64,000 bases of DNA. Origin: Gimesia chilikensis. GTDB taxonomy: Bacteria > Planctomycetota > Planctomycetia > Planctomycetales > Planctomycetaceae. Where the stretch lies: the NCBI RefSeq assembly GCF_008329715.1, contig NZ_VTSR01000032.1:248001-312000 (forward strand), in the 5' to 3' direction. Both the position numbers and the translations under genes were made by a program. The stretch's first letter is position 1; every line of letters begins with the position of its first letter. The notes beneath the pieces were generated by a model that saw nothing but the letters and a program-made list of their open reading frames with translations, had not been told where the DNA came from and ran no database searches. Of the stretch, positions 9,753 to 21,197 are shown piece by piece.

Positions 9753-10141
9753 ATGACACATGAACCGACAGTTGACCACGGTCAAACTCTTAATGGTCCC
9801 ACTGGCAAAGTGATCGGCTTCCTGGATAGCAAAGTTGAATTTGAAGCGTTTGCGGATACTTTGCATGCTGAGGGTTATTCAGAAACAGCGATTACTTTTC
9901 TTTACGGCGAAGATGGCATTCACCTTCTGGAACGGATGAAAGAGCATCGTTTCTTCTTCTCAGATTCTGAGGGTAGCATCTCCAGACTGGTATCCGGGAG
10001 TTGAAGCAGGGGCATTGTACTGTGTCCATTGAAGTCACAGATCGTCAGCATGCTGTGGACATAGCGAGTCTGGCAAAGCCTCAAGGAGGGCACGGCTTCA
10101 TATATTTCGGGTCTTGGGTCAACGAGCGGCTTTGGATATGA
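9753..10141 (+). pseudogene. Frameshifted small conserved stress-type protein gene
   Basis: The ATG at 9753 has an AGGAG site. Frame one gives MTHEPTVDHGQTLNGP..GKVIGFLDSKVEFEAFADTLH, continues to HRFFFSDSEG, then runs into a stop at 10004. From about 9977 another frame is open and continues the protein: RELKQGHCTVSIEVTDRQ, then LAKPQGGHGFIYFGSWVNERLWI, with a stop at 10139-10141. The two pieces join naturally into a protein of about 128 residues, so one frameshift near 9975-9985 has split the gene. The N-terminal half looks like the general-stress-protein-17M type fold, a weak family assignment. It could be a real pseudogene or a sequencing error. Confidence 0.7.
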
Positions 10142-10892
10142 CAGACATCATCAGCAGCTTTATCCTCGACTCGCTCTAAATAATCAACCATGCTGTAATT
10201 CGTATAATTTCAGGCAATATCGCATGAGTTCTCGGGCTGGGAATCGTTAAGTCTTTTTATCAACGAAACACCGGGCATCATCGCCGCCTGAAATGACTCA
10301 TCCCAGATTGGATAAACAGTTATTTCGCAGTTTGGTGGAGATCGATTCACACAGGATTTGATTGCTCGCTGTGATTTCAGGAAACGAGAGCCGCATTGCT
10401 CATACAGATCATGAGTGGCGGACTGCAAACCGATGGGTTCAAGTCGCTCGCCCGTAAGTTACCTTAAATCAATTTAAAACAGATGAGTGCCTGAGCGCTC
10501 TGGAGGACAGGATCTCTCGTGAGAATATCGTGATGCTTCGGAAGGCTCAAAGAAGATCTGATATGGGAATTGGGATTCCCCGTTATCAAGCTTACTGTCT
10601 GTTTCAGGAAAACGAGCGAGTTCTGTAGTTTGTTTTTGTATGGAATGTTTTATCTGATCGGAATTTTACTTAAGGGATAAACCACATTGCTGGTTCCCAT
10701 GCCTCAGGAACAGAAAGTGAGAAACGCTATTATTGCTAAAAGTCTCAATTGAATATAATGCAGCCAGAAAAAGATGCATTTACTGCAACCAGTGAGTCCG
10801 ACTCGCGAGAACAACACCATCGTTGAGGGTATGAACCATATTCCATTTCGAGATTAAAACGTATTCCTTCAATGCCGGAAAGGAGTGCTTCA
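10142..10892. other. Gap without recognisable gene
   Basis: 750 bases between two broken genes. I see no coding frame with a family match, RNA gene or strong hairpin. The surroundings suggest gene decay. Confidence 0.4.
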
Positions 10893-11110
10893 ATGGAGGA
10901 GTTACATTTCGAACATCAGAGGGAAATGCTGGTTGAAGGTGAATTGCGCATGCTGGGGATTCGTGACGGTACGGTCCCGTATGCGATGCTGACTGTCCCG
11001 CGGTGAGAATTCATCCCGGTTGAGGCGCTGGAGTTTTCGTACAGAAACGCTCGATTACCAATTGGACCGGAAAACAATCTGGAGCACAGGTCAGCCGGTA
11101 ATCCAGTGGG
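10893..11110 (+). pseudogene. pcm: Protein-L-isoaspartate O-methyltransferase remnant
   Basis: An ATG at 10893 with an intact AAGGAG site gives a frame containing REMLVEGELRMLGIRD and AMLTVPR, followed by an in-frame TGA at 11004-11006 and then EFIPVEALEFSYR and ARLPIGPE in the same frame. This is the N-terminal pattern of Pcm, which repairs isoaspartyl residues using S-adenosylmethionine: RxxMVExQLxxRGIxD, xVPRHxFVP, YxDxALPIG. The His of VPRHEF is replaced by the stop. The SAM-binding core and C-terminus are absent, so the gene is both nonsense-mutated and truncated. Confidence 0.65.
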
Positions 11111-11119
11111 GCTTTCGGA

Positions 11120-11395
11120 TTGGATCTTGACAGACTGTTTATCTCAACCAAACGCGTGTTAAACTACCTCAATATCCACAACCCGCAGACCGTGACGGTT
11201 GCCAGAAACCGCTACGGGTGCCTGTCTCCTTGGGAAAGGGATCCGGCACTCTATGGGCAGGCGGTGATTACAGGTCGCTACCGCAGTTGTGAAGCCGATG
11301 TGACGCGGATCCTGTATCAAATGCTGCAATGCCGCATCGAAGCTGCTGTCCGGGATGACGAAGAACGGTTCAAGTTCAATTTATTCAGTTTTTGA
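11120..11395 (+). CDS. Hypothetical protein, possibly a gene fragment
   Basis: A 91-codon frame opened only by TTG, in a different frame from the Pcm remnant just upstream. The central part (RNRYGCLSPWERDPALYGQA, then RYRSCEADVTRILYQMLQCR) has protein-like composition, but I recognise no family. There is no good ribosome binding site. It may be the C-terminal remainder of a decayed gene rather than an active one. Confidence 0.3.
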   Translation: MDLDRLFISTKRVLNYLNIHNPQTVTVARNRYGCLSPWERDPALYGQAVITGRYRSCEADVTRILYQMLQCRIEAAVRDDEERFKFNLFSF

Positions 11396-11760
11396 GACAG
11401 AAGTGTCCTGAATATCAGGAAGTGGTTTTCTCTAACGCAAATATACAACGACAGAGAGGAGGGGGAAGCTGCTACGAAATAGAGAGGCGGCGGACGTGGT
11501 TCCTGAGGGATATTGGATCAGAGAAAAAATAAATAAGCCCGATTGAATAAGACACTCGGGGTTAAGTCGGTGGGGGGGAGATTTTAATTGTTCCTATCAG
11601 CTCCAACAGACACAATCGGACAGTATTTCGGAATGGCACGCGTTGATTGGCGAAACGCCAATCACAACTTGACAAGTGACAGGCAGGCAGTATCGTTATT
11701 AACGATGAGGGCGGATATGTGGGAATCAATGTGCTCAGCTTAAAATTAGAATCTCTGTAA
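11396..11760. other. Gap downstream of ackA
   Basis: 365 bases between the frame ending at 11395 and the stop of ackA. It contains short A-rich and G-rich runs but no convincing hairpin with a T-tract and no gene. Confidence 0.4.
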
Positions 11761-12954
11761 TCAGCACAGGTCTGTTAGAAAGCGTTGCGAAGCGCAGGCG
11801 ATGGAATGTTCCTCTTGAGTGCGAATGACTAAAATGCGCGAAGTTGAATCCGCATGCGCGATATCTGAATCGGCAGAGCTTTCCCGATTTTTATTTTCGT
11901 CCAGCAGAACGTTCAGGGCCTGCAATCCTGCACACACACGGCTGCGAAGAGTCTGGGAGTGTTCTCCAATACCGGCCGTGAATATCAATGCATCGATGCC
12001 TCCAAGCGTCACTGCGAAAGCGCCAATCGCTGAGCGAATGCGAGTGGCAAACATTTCGATGGCCAGACTCGCCCGCTTGTGGCCAGCGATTGCTGATTGT
12101 TCTACTTCCCGAAAATCAGATGATACGCCGGAAATTCCCAGCAGGCCGCTTTGTCGGTTCAGGATTTCGTCAAGGTGATCTCCCTTCATATCGTGCTGCT
12201 CCATCAGGTGTAACAAAATACCTGGATCAATGGAGCCGCTGCGCGTTCCCATCATTAAACCTTCCAGGGGAGTAAATCCCATTGTCGTTGCCACAGGTTG
12301 TTCTCCACGCACAGCAGTCGCCGAGCAACCGTTGCCCAGATGGCAAATGATCAAGCGAAGATTCGGATCATCCTGACGTTTGAGTATCTCAGCAGCACGC
12401 TTCGCACAGTACGCATGACTGATGCCATGAAACCCATAACGGCGAATACCGTATTCTTCAAACCACTGATAGGGCAGCGGATACACCACCTCATGCCTAG
12501 GCAAGGTGGAATAGAAGGACGTGTCGAATACCGCGATGTGAACTGCCCCTGGGAAGACTTTGCGGGCAGCTTTCACTGCGGCTAAAGCCGGTGGATTGTG
12601 AAGTGGAGCAAGAGTACTGATCTGCTTCAGCTCTTCACATACACGGTCGTCAATCAAAACAGGTTGGTTGAGCGCCGGCCCGCCATGGACGATGCGATGA
12701 CCGACAGCTTTGACTGGTTTATTAATACCATTAGCAGTCAAGCGATCCAGTATTTCATTGACTGCCCCTCTGTAATCAGAGCTTCCCACAGTGGTATGAC
12801 TGTCTTCATTTCCCGATGTACGAAAGTGAAACGTGGCGCTAGAGTCGCTGTCATGCCAGTCGATGACGCCTCCAGCAAGTTCTGTATTTGCGGCATCATC
12901 AAACAGGGCGTATTTCAATGTGCTTGATCCCGCGTTGAGGACAAGAATGCTCAT
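11761..12954 (-). CDS. ackA: Acetate kinase
   Basis: Cytosolic enzyme that interconverts acetyl phosphate + ADP and acetate + ATP. The start at 12954 gives MSILVLNAGSSTLKYALFD, the classic AckA N-terminus; an in-frame start at 12987 lies inside the preceding gene. Other family segments are VGHRIVHGG, FDTSFYSTLP, RRYGFHGISHAYC, ICHLGNGCS, GTRSGSIDPG and FTAGIGEHS. The 397-residue length fits the family. It starts 5 bases after the phosphoketolase stop, so the two are co-transcribed; acetyl phosphate made by the first enzyme is used by the second to make ATP. Confidence 0.95.
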   Translation of the reverse strand: MSILVLNAGSSTLKYALFDDAANTELAGGVIDWHDSDSSATFHFRTSGNEDSHTTVGSSDYRGAVNEILDRLTANGINKPVKAVGHRIVHGGPALNQPVLIDDRVCEELKQISTLAPLHNPPALAAVKAARKVFPGAVHIAVFDTSFYSTLPRHEVVYPLPYQWFEEYGIRRYGFHGISHAYCAKRAAEILKRQDDPNLRLIICHLGNGCSATAVRGEQPVATTMGFTPLEGLMMGTRSGSIDPGILLHLMEQHDMKGDHLDEILNRQSGLLGISGVSSDFREVEQSAIAGHKRASLAIEMFATRIRSAIGAFAVTLGGIDALIFTAGIGEHSQTLRSRVCAGLQALNVLLDENKNRESSADSDIAHADSTSRILVIRTQEEHSIACASQRFLTDLC

Positions 12955-12959
12955 CTGAT

Positions 12960-15335
12960 TTACTGCTCCGCCTGTGGCCAGTTCCATTCCCGTATTTCTG
13001 GCATGTCCTGTCCATGCTCCGTGATGTACTGTTTGTGTTCAATCAGCTTATTTCGTAATTGCTGCTTGAGGTGAGCGGCTTGAGCTCCGAGCCTGGGGAC
13101 CCGTTCGATGATATCTTCGACAAGGTGAAAACGATCCAGGTCATTCAGGACAACCATATCAAACGGCGTCGTGGTCGTGCCTTCTTCTTTATAACCGCGC
13201 ACATGGAGATTCTTATGATTAGTGCGGCGATACGTCAGTCGATGAATCAGCCAGGGATATCCATGAAAGGCAAAGATAATCGGTTTGTCCGTTGTGAACA
13301 TGATGTCAAATTCTCTGGCAGAAAGCCCGTGGGGATGCTCTCTCGGATCTTGCAGCTTCATCAGATTGACGACATTGATGACGCGAACCTTTAACTCCGG
13401 GAGCATACGTCGCAGGATATCCACTGCAGCCAGTGTTTCGAGTGTCGGTACATCTCCGCAACAAGCGAGTACCACATCCGGATCCTCTCCGTGGTCGTTG
13501 CTGGCCCAGTCCCAGATACTGACGCCGGCACTGCAATGTTCGATCGCCTCCTCGATATTGAGCCATTGCGGTTCTGGTTGTTTGCCTGCCACAATTACAT
13601 TGACATAATTCCGGCTTCGTAAGCAATGGTCGGTGACCGAGAGCAGGCAGTTGGCATCAGGTGGAAAATAGACGCGAATGATATTGGCCTTTTTATTTAC
13701 CACATGATCGATAAATCCCGGATCCTGATGGCTGAAACCATTGTGATCCTGCCGCCAGACATGTGAAGATAACAAATAATTCAACGATGCAATCGGTTGT
13801 CGCCAGGGAATATGATTGCAAACTTTGAGCCATTTAGCATGCTGATTGAACATCGAATCTATAATGTGGATAAACGCTTCATAGCAGTTAAAAAATCCGT
13901 GCCGACCAGTGAGCAGGTAGCCTTCGAGCCAACCCTGGCACTGGTGCTCCGAGAGCATCTCCAATACCCGACCCGCTGCAGAAATGTGATCATCACTCGG
14001 TAACGTCTCTCCGACAAAACCGCGTTCCGTAACTTCAAACACATCTCCCCAGCGATTTGAGGTGTTCTCATCAGGGCTGAAGATGCGAAAGTTACTGGTT
14101 GCTAAATTCTCTTTCATCACGTCGCGTATGAACTTGCCTTGGACACGCGTGGCTTCTGCCTTGACGCTGCCGGGACCGGAAAATTTGACGGCATAGTCTC
14201 GAAAGTCAGGGAGGCACAGGCTTTTCAGTAACTGGCCGCCATTAGCGTGCGGGTTGGCTCCCATCCGTCGTTCACCGTGGGGTACAAGTGCCGTGAGTTC
14301 CTGTCGCGGGGCTCCTTGTTCATCAAACAGCTCTGCAGGCCGATAGCTTTTCATCCATTGCTCGAGCAATCTTACGTGGTCCGGATTCTCATGCATTTCT
14401 CCGATCGGTACCTGGTGACTCCGCCAGTTACCCTCGATTTGCTTTCCATCGACTTCGCGCGGACACGTCCAGCCTTTGGGAGTTCGCAGTACGATCATAG
14501 GCCAGCGTGGGCGAGTAGGATTATTGTTCTGCCGGGCATGTCGCTTGATCTGGTGGATCTCATGGGTCACCTGTTCAAGGATTCCGGCCATCCGCTGATG
14601 CATCTCACCTGGAGCGTCGCCCTCAACATAAAACGGTGTGTAACCGTATCCACGCAGTAACTGGTCAAGCTCTTCGTGGCTGATGCGAGCCAATACCGTG
14701 GGGTTGGCGATTTTATAACCGTTCAGGTGTAGAATCGGCAGTACGACGCCGTCGTGTATTGGGTTGAGAAACTTGTTGGAATGCCAACTTGTGGCCAGTG
14801 CTCCCGTTTCCGCTTCGCCATCGCCTACGATACAGGCAACAATCAGATCGGGATTGTCGAAAGCGGCGCCGAACGCGTGTGATAATGCGTAGCCTAATTC
14901 TCCTCCTTCGTGAATGCTGCCTGGAGTTTCCGGAGCGACATGGCTGGGAATTCCACCAGGGAAACTGAACTGCTTGAATAACCACTGCATACCGGCTTCA
15001 TCCTGCGTGATGTTAGGATAATGTTCGGTATAAGTCCCTTCGAGGTATGTGTTGGCCACTAGTCCCGGTCCTCCGTGGCCTGGTCCCGTGATATACATCA
15101 TACTCAAGTCGAATTTTTTGATGATGCGATTCAGATGAGCGTACACGAAGTTCAAGCCAGGTGTTGTTCCCCAGTGTCCCAGCAGTCTCGGTTTGATATG
15201 TTCCTTCCGTAAGGGGACTTTGAGCAGTGGATTGTCGAATAAATAGATCTGCCCCACCGACAGGTAATTGGCAGCTCGCCAATACGCGTCAAGTTGATTC
15301 AATTCTTCGTGTTTGATTTCGTTCGACATTTCCAT
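12960..15335 (-). CDS. xfp: Xylulose-5-phosphate/fructose-6-phosphate phosphoketolase
   Basis: Thiamine-diphosphate enzyme that splits xylulose 5-phosphate or fructose 6-phosphate with phosphate, giving acetyl phosphate and a shorter sugar phosphate. The 791-residue protein has the family N-terminus ([15 protein letters not shown]), the [10 protein letters not shown] segment, the cofactor region [16 protein letters not shown], and the C-terminal [17 protein letters not shown] block. Start at 15335 or 15329; AAGGA is better spaced for 15329. With ackA immediately downstream it forms a phosphoketolase shunt. Confidence 0.95.
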   Translation of the reverse strand: MEMSNEIKHEELNQLDAYWRAANYLSVGQIYLFDNPLLKVPLRKEHIKPRLLGHWGTTPGLNFVYAHLNRIIKKFDLSMMYITGPGHGGPGLVANTYLEGTYTEHYPNITQDEAGMQWLFKQFSFPGGIPSHVAPETPGSIHEGGELGYALSHAFGAAFDNPDLIVACIVGDGEAETGALATSWHSNKFLNPIHDGVVLPILHLNGYKIANPTVLARISHEELDQLLRGYGYTPFYVEGDAPGEMHQRMAGILEQVTHEIHQIKRHARQNNNPTRPRWPMIVLRTPKGWTCPREVDGKQIEGNWRSHQVPIGEMHENPDHVRLLEQWMKSYRPAELFDEQGAPRQELTALVPHGERRMGANPHANGGQLLKSLCLPDFRDYAVKFSGPGSVKAEATRVQGKFIRDVMKENLATSNFRIFSPDENTSNRWGDVFEVTERGFVGETLPSDDHISAAGRVLEMLSEHQCQGWLEGYLLTGRHGFFNCYEAFIHIIDSMFNQHAKWLKVCNHIPWRQPIASLNYLLSSHVWRQDHNGFSHQDPGFIDHVVNKKANIIRVYFPPDANCLLSVTDHCLRSRNYVNVIVAGKQPEPQWLNIEEAIEHCSAGVSIWDWASNDHGEDPDVVLACCGDVPTLETLAAVDILRRMLPELKVRVINVVNLMKLQDPREHPHGLSAREFDIMFTTDKPIIFAFHGYPWLIHRLTYRRTNHKNLHVRGYKEEGTTTTPFDMVVLNDLDRFHLVEDIIERVPRLGAQAAHLKQQLRNKLIEHKQYITEHGQDMPEIREWNWPQAEQ

Positions 15336-17299
15336 CAGTCCTTTGTTCGTCAGATTCGAAACCCCGTTGTATGTTTAGCGGCAGAGCCCCGTGGCAGTGT
15401 AGCCACTTTCTGAGGCGAAGATTTCCATGCACCTGTCAGCATGATCAAATCGGAAGTCGAACAGTTGATCCAGTCATTGAACAGTTCATTCGTTGTCTCA
15501 ATGTGGGGGGCTCTGATTGAAGTGATCTCTGAAATCAGAGAACTGCTGGATGACTTGTTGATGACTACGATTCGTTACAGGTATTTGTCTGTTATGACAT
15601 GCAAGAATAGTTTACAGAGTTTCAGATTCAACTGGATTAAGACGAATACGGGCACCGGTTCAATTTTCGGAAGCTGTCTGTCTGATTCCCGTGTAGCGAT
15701 CCATCTGATCAAGTCCATTATACTTCAGCGGGGAGTGTCTTTCCCCGTAGACGGTGCTGATTTCCGCGGGCATCAAAGATCTCTCGAAAATCAGCTTTTT
15801 GAAAATCATCAAAGTCTCCCAGAAATTCGATATGGGAGTTTTTGTTTTAAGTGTTTATGATCTGACTCATCTCATGAGAGATCTGGCAAACGAGTCGACT
15901 GAACAATCTCGCTCACCACGTCGGATACAGTTTTTGAATCACCAGATACAACTAGAGCTAGATAGTGTCCTTAGACAATCAGGTTTTCGGAAGGGTACTC
16001 TTATTTAAGGAGCGACCGGGCGATTCGCATCTTTCCACCTCAGAAACATTACACAGTGACCATTCCTCGATTCAGATCATCTAAGATAATTTGTAACATC
16101 GTCCGAGTGATGTGTTTTCGAATCATTGTTTGTGGAGATATTCAATCGGATGTAACAGCAGTGATTACTTGGCTGTCGTGACAGAGTAGATTCCTACCAC
16201 CGCACCGTACATTTTTAAGATGATGTTTTGAAAACAGTCATAACCTGCGATTAACAGTGCAAATCATGAGCCATGCCTGGCTGGAATCAGGAAATTCCTG
16301 TAAAAGGCTTCAATTCACTCTGGAGACAAGAGCACGCATTCAGAGATGGTCTATAGCCCTGGTCGAAAATGTTTCAATGTGTGCGTCGGTCGAGCAGGAA
16401 TGAGTGGCAATGATTCATTCTGATCTGATCAGATTCCCGCGACCTGAAGCAACCTCTTCTTTCTCACTGAAGCATGTAAAGAATTCGCAGGCAATGCGAC
16501 AAAAAGTCCAGCTATGGCTGAAGGCGTCGTGTCTTTTTTGGGGTAACCGCATAAAGATTTGAGATTCAAAGCGGGATTCTAAACCAGTGGGGAAGAAGAA
16601 GCTGTCACTACCGCTAAATGCCACTGATCCGAAACGCCCACCATGCAACTGTGAGACTGACGTCTGGCTGGCACGAGTGATAACGATTCTTTCTGGGAGC
16701 ACTTTAAAGCGTGGTCATCGATCATCCGGCAGATCACCCGTGATTTCCCTGGTATTGATCTTGCACAAAAATATTATCAGAGCAACTCCAGCCATATACC
16801 GGCACCAAACTACACGGCGATATGTTTCTGAAGCGTTTATGAGCCTGTCGCGATACGAGAACTTGCTGTCTGTTAAATGCTTTCCCGATTTACAGAAATG
16901 TCATTTCCATACGATTTATTCCGGTGGATTGTACGGTGAGAGACCAGCGGGGAGGCCGCGGTCCGATCATACCGGCTTCCGGGAAGTCAGTTTATTGACT
17001 CAATGAACCTGCTCGCTCTCAAGTTCAGATATTTTCTGCAGGATTGTCAAAGACATTTCCTGGACTAGTTCTAAGCCAGAATGTATTCAGCTTCGTTCAA
17101 TCAATGCTGGCAGTAAGTTTAGCTTGCTGAGGGATTAGGGAACTCCGACAAAGATGCGATTGATGATGATCTGCGGGGCTTTCTGCGGTGGTTGTTTCGC
17201 TTCTTGATTGGATAACTGTTCCCCGGGCTCTGTCAATTCTGAACAGGATTGGTATATGAAATGCGGTTTCTTCAATCAATTTAACATCAGGAGAAAGTT
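15336..17299. other. Nearly 2 kb without a supported gene
   Basis: Several frames of 80-140 codons exist (for example 15441-15860, 15754-16008 and 16587-17006 plus), but they overlap in different frames, lack good ribosome binding sites and resemble no family I know. I see no tRNA, rRNA or long repeat. Promoters for xfp (minus) and the dehydrogenase (plus) should lie at its two ends. Confidence 0.4.
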
Positions 17300-18670
17300 A
17301 TGAGCTATATCAGTATCAATCCCTTCAATAATGAGCAACTCAAAGAGTATGAGCCACTGACAAAGGAACAAGTCGTCCAGGCCATTAAACAGGCTGAGGA
17401 TGCTTTTCAATCCTGGCGGTATACTTCATTTGAGAAACGTAAAGCAGTCATGCTGAAATATGCACAGCAATTGAGGGAGAGAATCGAAGAGTTCGCAGAG
17501 CTGATCACGCTGGAAATGGGGAAGCGTATCTCAGAGAGTCGCGAAGAAATTAATTTCTGTGCAGAGATTGCCGAGTTTTACGCGAATGGAGCCGAGGATT
17601 TTCTGGCAGACCAGCCGATGGATGTGGAAGATGCTGATGCTTACATTCAGTACGCCCCTCTTGGAGTTCTGCTGGGCATCATGCCCTGGAACTTTCCCTT
17701 TTATCAGGTCACGCGTTTTGCAGCTCCCAATATTATGGCGGGGAACACCGTTCTGGTAAAACACGCCAGTAATGTTCCTCAGTGTGCAGAGGCGATTCAC
17801 GAATTATTTGCAGAGTGTGGCGCCCCGGAAGGGGTTTTTACCAATCTATTTATTCCAAAAGAGTTTATAAATTCTGTCATAGAGGACAATCGCATTCAGG
17901 GGGTGTCATTGACTGGTAGCGATCGTGCAGGCGCAATCGTCGCTGGTGAAGCAGGAAAGGAAATAAAACGTTCCGTTCTGGAGCTGGGAGGGAATGATCC
18001 GTTCGTGGTGCTCGAAGATGCAGACTTGGAGCACGTGATACAAATGGCAGTTCTGGGAAGAATGACTAATACCGGTCAGTCCTGCGCTGCGTCTAAGCGT
18101 TTTATAATTGTCGAAGACGTGGCGGAGAAATTTCTGGCTGCCTATAGAGAAGAAATGTCAAAACTGAAACTCGGAGATCCGCTGGATCCGGAAACAGATG
18201 TCGCACCGTTGTCGACGGAATCGGCGGCAGTCAACCTGGATAATATGGTGCAAAAAACGATCGATGCTGGTGCAACGGTCATTCTTGGCGGTGGGCGTCC
18301 TGAGCGTGAAGGGGCATTTTATAATCCGACCATACTAACTGATATCACTCCGGATATGCCGACCTACGACTACGAATTATTCGGACCAGTTGCCAGCGTG
18401 TATGTGGTCAAAGACGAAGTGGAAGCCATTCTGGTAGCGAATGATTCCTCGTATGGTTTGGGGGGCTCAGTCTACTCTCGAGATATCGATCGCGCCCGGC
18501 GGGTGGCGGAGCAGATCAATACGGGGATGGTATTCATCAATCAACCGACTAATTCCCAGGCAGAACTTCCCTTTGGCGGAACGAAACATTCCGGTTATGG
18601 CCGTGAGCTATCACATCTCGGTATTCTGGAGTTTGTAAATAAAAAGTTGATCCATGCTCTGAAATCCTGA
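17300..18670 (+). CDS. NAD(P)-dependent succinate-semialdehyde dehydrogenase-type aldehyde dehydrogenase
   Basis: The ATG at 17300 is preceded by CAGGAGAAAG. The 456-residue length fits the short SSDH (Sad/GabD) branch of the aldehyde dehydrogenase superfamily. Landmarks: [16 protein letters not shown], general base Glu228 in LELGGNDPF, catalytic Cys262 in [11 protein letters not shown], and the C-terminal [16 protein letters not shown]. It would oxidise succinate semialdehyde or a similar short aldehyde to the acid in the cytosol; the exact substrate cannot be read from sequence. It is followed on the same strand by a DUF892 gene 138 bases on. Confidence 0.85.
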   Translation: MSYISINPFNNEQLKEYEPLTKEQVVQAIKQAEDAFQSWRYTSFEKRKAVMLKYAQQLRERIEEFAELITLEMGKRISESREEINFCAEIAEFYANGAEDFLADQPMDVEDADAYIQYAPLGVLLGIMPWNFPFYQVTRFAAPNIMAGNTVLVKHASNVPQCAEAIHELFAECGAPEGVFTNLFIPKEFINSVIEDNRIQGVSLTGSDRAGAIVAGEAGKEIKRSVLELGGNDPFVVLEDADLEHVIQMAVLGRMTNTGQSCAASKRFIIVEDVAEKFLAAYREEMSKLKLGDPLDPETDVAPLSTESAAVNLDNMVQKTIDAGATVILGGGRPEREGAFYNPTILTDITPDMPTYDYELFGPVASVYVVKDEVEAILVANDSSYGLGGSVYSRDIDRARRVAEQINTGMVFINQPTNSQAELPFGGTKHSGYGRELSHLGILEFVNKKLIHALKS

Positions 18671-18808
18671 AGAGATTCACCGCCCTGATGTGTGGTGAAC
18701 TGGTGCAAGGCATCTGATCATTTCCAGTTTATTGTATGGTGCTTTTCTGGGAGGAGCCTGTACAGCTTAATTAATTTTTTTACAACTCCAGAATCAGGAG
18801 CAATAATC

Positions 18809-19321
18809 ATGGGACTTATCTCCAGAAAAGAGTTTACCAGTTTAGAGGATCTTTTTCTTGATCAGATCCAGGATCTGTACGACGCAGAAAACCGACTGAC
18901 AAATATGCTTCCCCAAATGGCGGATGCCGCACTGTCTGTGGAACTCAAATCGACATTTCGTACTCATGTGAGAGATGTCGATGAACATCTAAAGCGACTG
19001 GAGGTCGTCTTTCTGGAAATGAGACTGGAACCCAGAAGGCAAGCCTGCGAAGCCATGAAAAGAATGATTCGAATGGGGGATGAAATGGTTAAGGCCAAGG
19101 GCGACCCCATGGTCAGAGATGCGGCTTTGATCGCGACTGCCCAGCGGTTTGACCATTATAAAATTGCGGGCTATGGGACTGCCCGCAGCTTTGCTCGACG
19201 ACTGGGAAAAAAACACCTGGCAGCGGTTCTTGAAGCCAATCTTGAAGATGAGAACGCAGCAGATAATATCCTGACGGAGATTGCAGAAAAGACAACGAAT
19301 CAGGCAGCAGCCAGGTCCTGA
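18809..19321 (+). CDS. DUF892 (YciE/YciF) ferritin-like protein, copy 1
   Basis: The ATG at 18809 has an AGGAG site 8 bases away; an in-frame upstream start at 18692 has none. The 170-residue protein begins MGLISRKEFTSLEDLFLDQI, then QDLYDAENRL, with helices that carry the DUF892 metal-site carboxylates and histidines, and ends EKTTNQAAARS. The family folds as a ferritin-like four-helix bundle linked to stress responses in other bacteria; its chemistry is not settled. A second copy is at 21277-21786 on the opposite strand. Confidence 0.85.
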   Translation: MGLISRKEFTSLEDLFLDQIQDLYDAENRLTNMLPQMADAALSVELKSTFRTHVRDVDEHLKRLEVVFLEMRLEPRRQACEAMKRMIRMGDEMVKAKGDPMVRDAALIATAQRFDHYKIAGYGTARSFARRLGKKHLAAVLEANLEDENAADNILTEIAEKTTNQAAARS

Positions 19322-19464
19322 TATTCATGATGTGTCAGCCTCGGAAAGTTCTGTTTTCGATTCAGTATCAGGCAACGTATTCGGTAAATGATTCACCATG
19401 AGATCAGGATCGAAAAATGATCTGAAGTTATCCTCAACGATTCTTGTAAAGAAAGTAGTTTGTC

Positions 19465-20994
19465 ATGGATCCACCACAACATGTTCCGCTCTGGTTAACT
19501 TCCGCTCCACTTACTATTTATCCTGAGCTCAAAAAGGACATTTCAGCAGATGTTGCAGTCATTGGTGGCGGGATTACCGGCCTGGCCACTGCACTCCTGC
19601 TGCAACGGTCCGGTGTGAAAGTGGTTGTACTGGAAGCTAATCATATCGGTTGTGGGGTGACAGGAGCTTCAACTGCTAAAGTTACTGCTCTACATGGTAT
19701 GATCTATAATCATATCGCAAATCAATTTGGTTCTGAAGCTGCCAGAAATTATGCAGAAGCGAATCAAGCTGGCCTGAAACTAATTGCTTCCTTTGCCAGC
19801 GAAGCGAAGGCATTGGGTATTGATTGTCAATATGAGCGGAAACCGGCAATTACTTTCACTCAGGACAAAGGACGTGTCAATGAGGTTCGACAAGAAGCAA
19901 AAGCTGCAAAAAACGCCGGTTTAGCTGCCAGTTTTTTAACTGAAGCTGGCTTACCATTTGACATCGATGGTGCGGTTCGGGTAGAGAATCAATCACAGAT
20001 TGATCCCTACCAACTGTGTCATGCTTTGGCACGACTTTTCTGGAAGGCCGGTGGAGAAATTTATGAAGAAACCCGCGTGCAGGATGTGACTTGCGCAAAC
20101 CCGCATTCGAACTGTCAAGTTCAGACAAAAGGTCAGAAGCTTGAGGTGGAACACGTCGTGCTGGGCACGCTCATACCATTTCTGGATAGAGGAGGTTTTT
20201 TCGCCAGGACTTCCCCCAGTCGCTCCTATGGGATCGCTGTCACCCTAAATGAAACAGCTCCGGACGGAATGTTCATAAACATTGATACTCCCCGGCGTTC
20301 GATACGATCAATTTCAAACGGACGCGGCTTGATCGTGGTCGGGGAACAGCATAAAACAGGTCAGGTGACTGACACCCATGCCTGCTACCAGGCACTCGAA
20401 TCGTGGACGAAACAATGGTTTTCTGTCCGTTCGATTGATTATCGCTGGTCTGCGCAGGATTATCTTTCAGTCGATTCACTGCCGTATATTGGTAAAATTC
20501 CTCAGGGAAATGACCGTATGTGGACGGCCACAGGTTTTAATAAATGGGGGCTTACGACAGGGGCCGCCGCTGCAATCATGCTCACGGATATGCTCAAAGG
20601 GAATACTCATCCCTGGTCGGAACTGTTTTCTCCCTCACGTATCGACATTCTGCCTTCAGTCAAGAAACTGGTCACAGAAAATACGAACGTTCTCAAGCAT
20701 TATGTGGGAGATCGCCTTCAGGCCTTGAATTCACCTGAGATTGAGCAGCTTGCTTCGGGAGAGGCCGCGCTTGTGAAGAATAATGGTGAACGTGTAGCAG
20801 CGTATCGCGATGAGAGTGGAGAAGTCCACGTCTGTTCCGCCATCTGCCCCCATATGGGATGTTATGTGCAATGGAATACTGCAGAATTATCCTGGGACTG
20901 TCCCTGTCACGGCTCACGATTTGATTATACCGGAAAGTTGCTGCAGGGGCCTGCAGTAGACGGCCTCAATTACAGCTCGATCAAACACAAATGA
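19465..20994 (+). CDS. FAD-dependent oxidoreductase with C-terminal Rieske [2Fe-2S] domain
   Basis: 509 residues. The N-terminal DAO-type domain has the dinucleotide-binding GGGITG at residues 34-39 followed by VVVLEANHIGCGVTGAST. The C-terminal Rieske domain has Cys461-x-His463 (CPHMGC) and Cys479-x-x-His482 (CPCHGS), complete cluster ligands. This DadA-plus-Rieske architecture is known across bacteria; the substrate is usually unknown, with amine or amino-acid oxidation likely. It is probably cytosolic as no signal peptide is seen. It sits between the two DUF892 genes. Confidence 0.85.
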   Translation: MDPPQHVPLWLTSAPLTIYPELKKDISADVAVIGGGITGLATALLLQRSGVKVVVLEANHIGCGVTGASTAKVTALHGMIYNHIANQFGSEAARNYAEANQAGLKLIASFASEAKALGIDCQYERKPAITFTQDKGRVNEVRQEAKAAKNAGLAASFLTEAGLPFDIDGAVRVENQSQIDPYQLCHALARLFWKAGGEIYEETRVQDVTCANPHSNCQVQTKGQKLEVEHVVLGTLIPFLDRGGFFARTSPSRSYGIAVTLNETAPDGMFINIDTPRRSIRSISNGRGLIVVGEQHKTGQVTDTHACYQALESWTKQWFSVRSIDYRWSAQDYLSVDSLPYIGKIPQGNDRMWTATGFNKWGLTTGAAAAIMLTDMLKGNTHPWSELFSPSRIDILPSVKKLVTENTNVLKHYVGDRLQALNSPEIEQLASGEAALVKNNGERVAAYRDESGEVHVCSAICPHMGCYVQWNTAELSWDCPCHGSRFDYTGKLLQGPAVDGLNYSSIKHK

Positions 20995-21197
20995 TATTAT
21001 CTCCAGACTCAGGAAGTACAGCGGGGTAATGTGTTAATGGTACAGAGTTGAATAGACTTGCAGTCTCTCACTCTCAACATGTGGATCGGATGTGTCAGAT
21101 ACCAATAATCAAATGAGGTTATAAATAGACTTCTCAAGTGGACCATACTAACTTCAGAATTCAATCCGGTGTAAATGATATCCTTCGAAGTATGAAT

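Noticed and set aside
15441-16008. Overlapping plus-strand frames of 139 and 84 codons
   Set aside because: They overlap in different frames, lack ribosome sites, and have no recognisable protein features.
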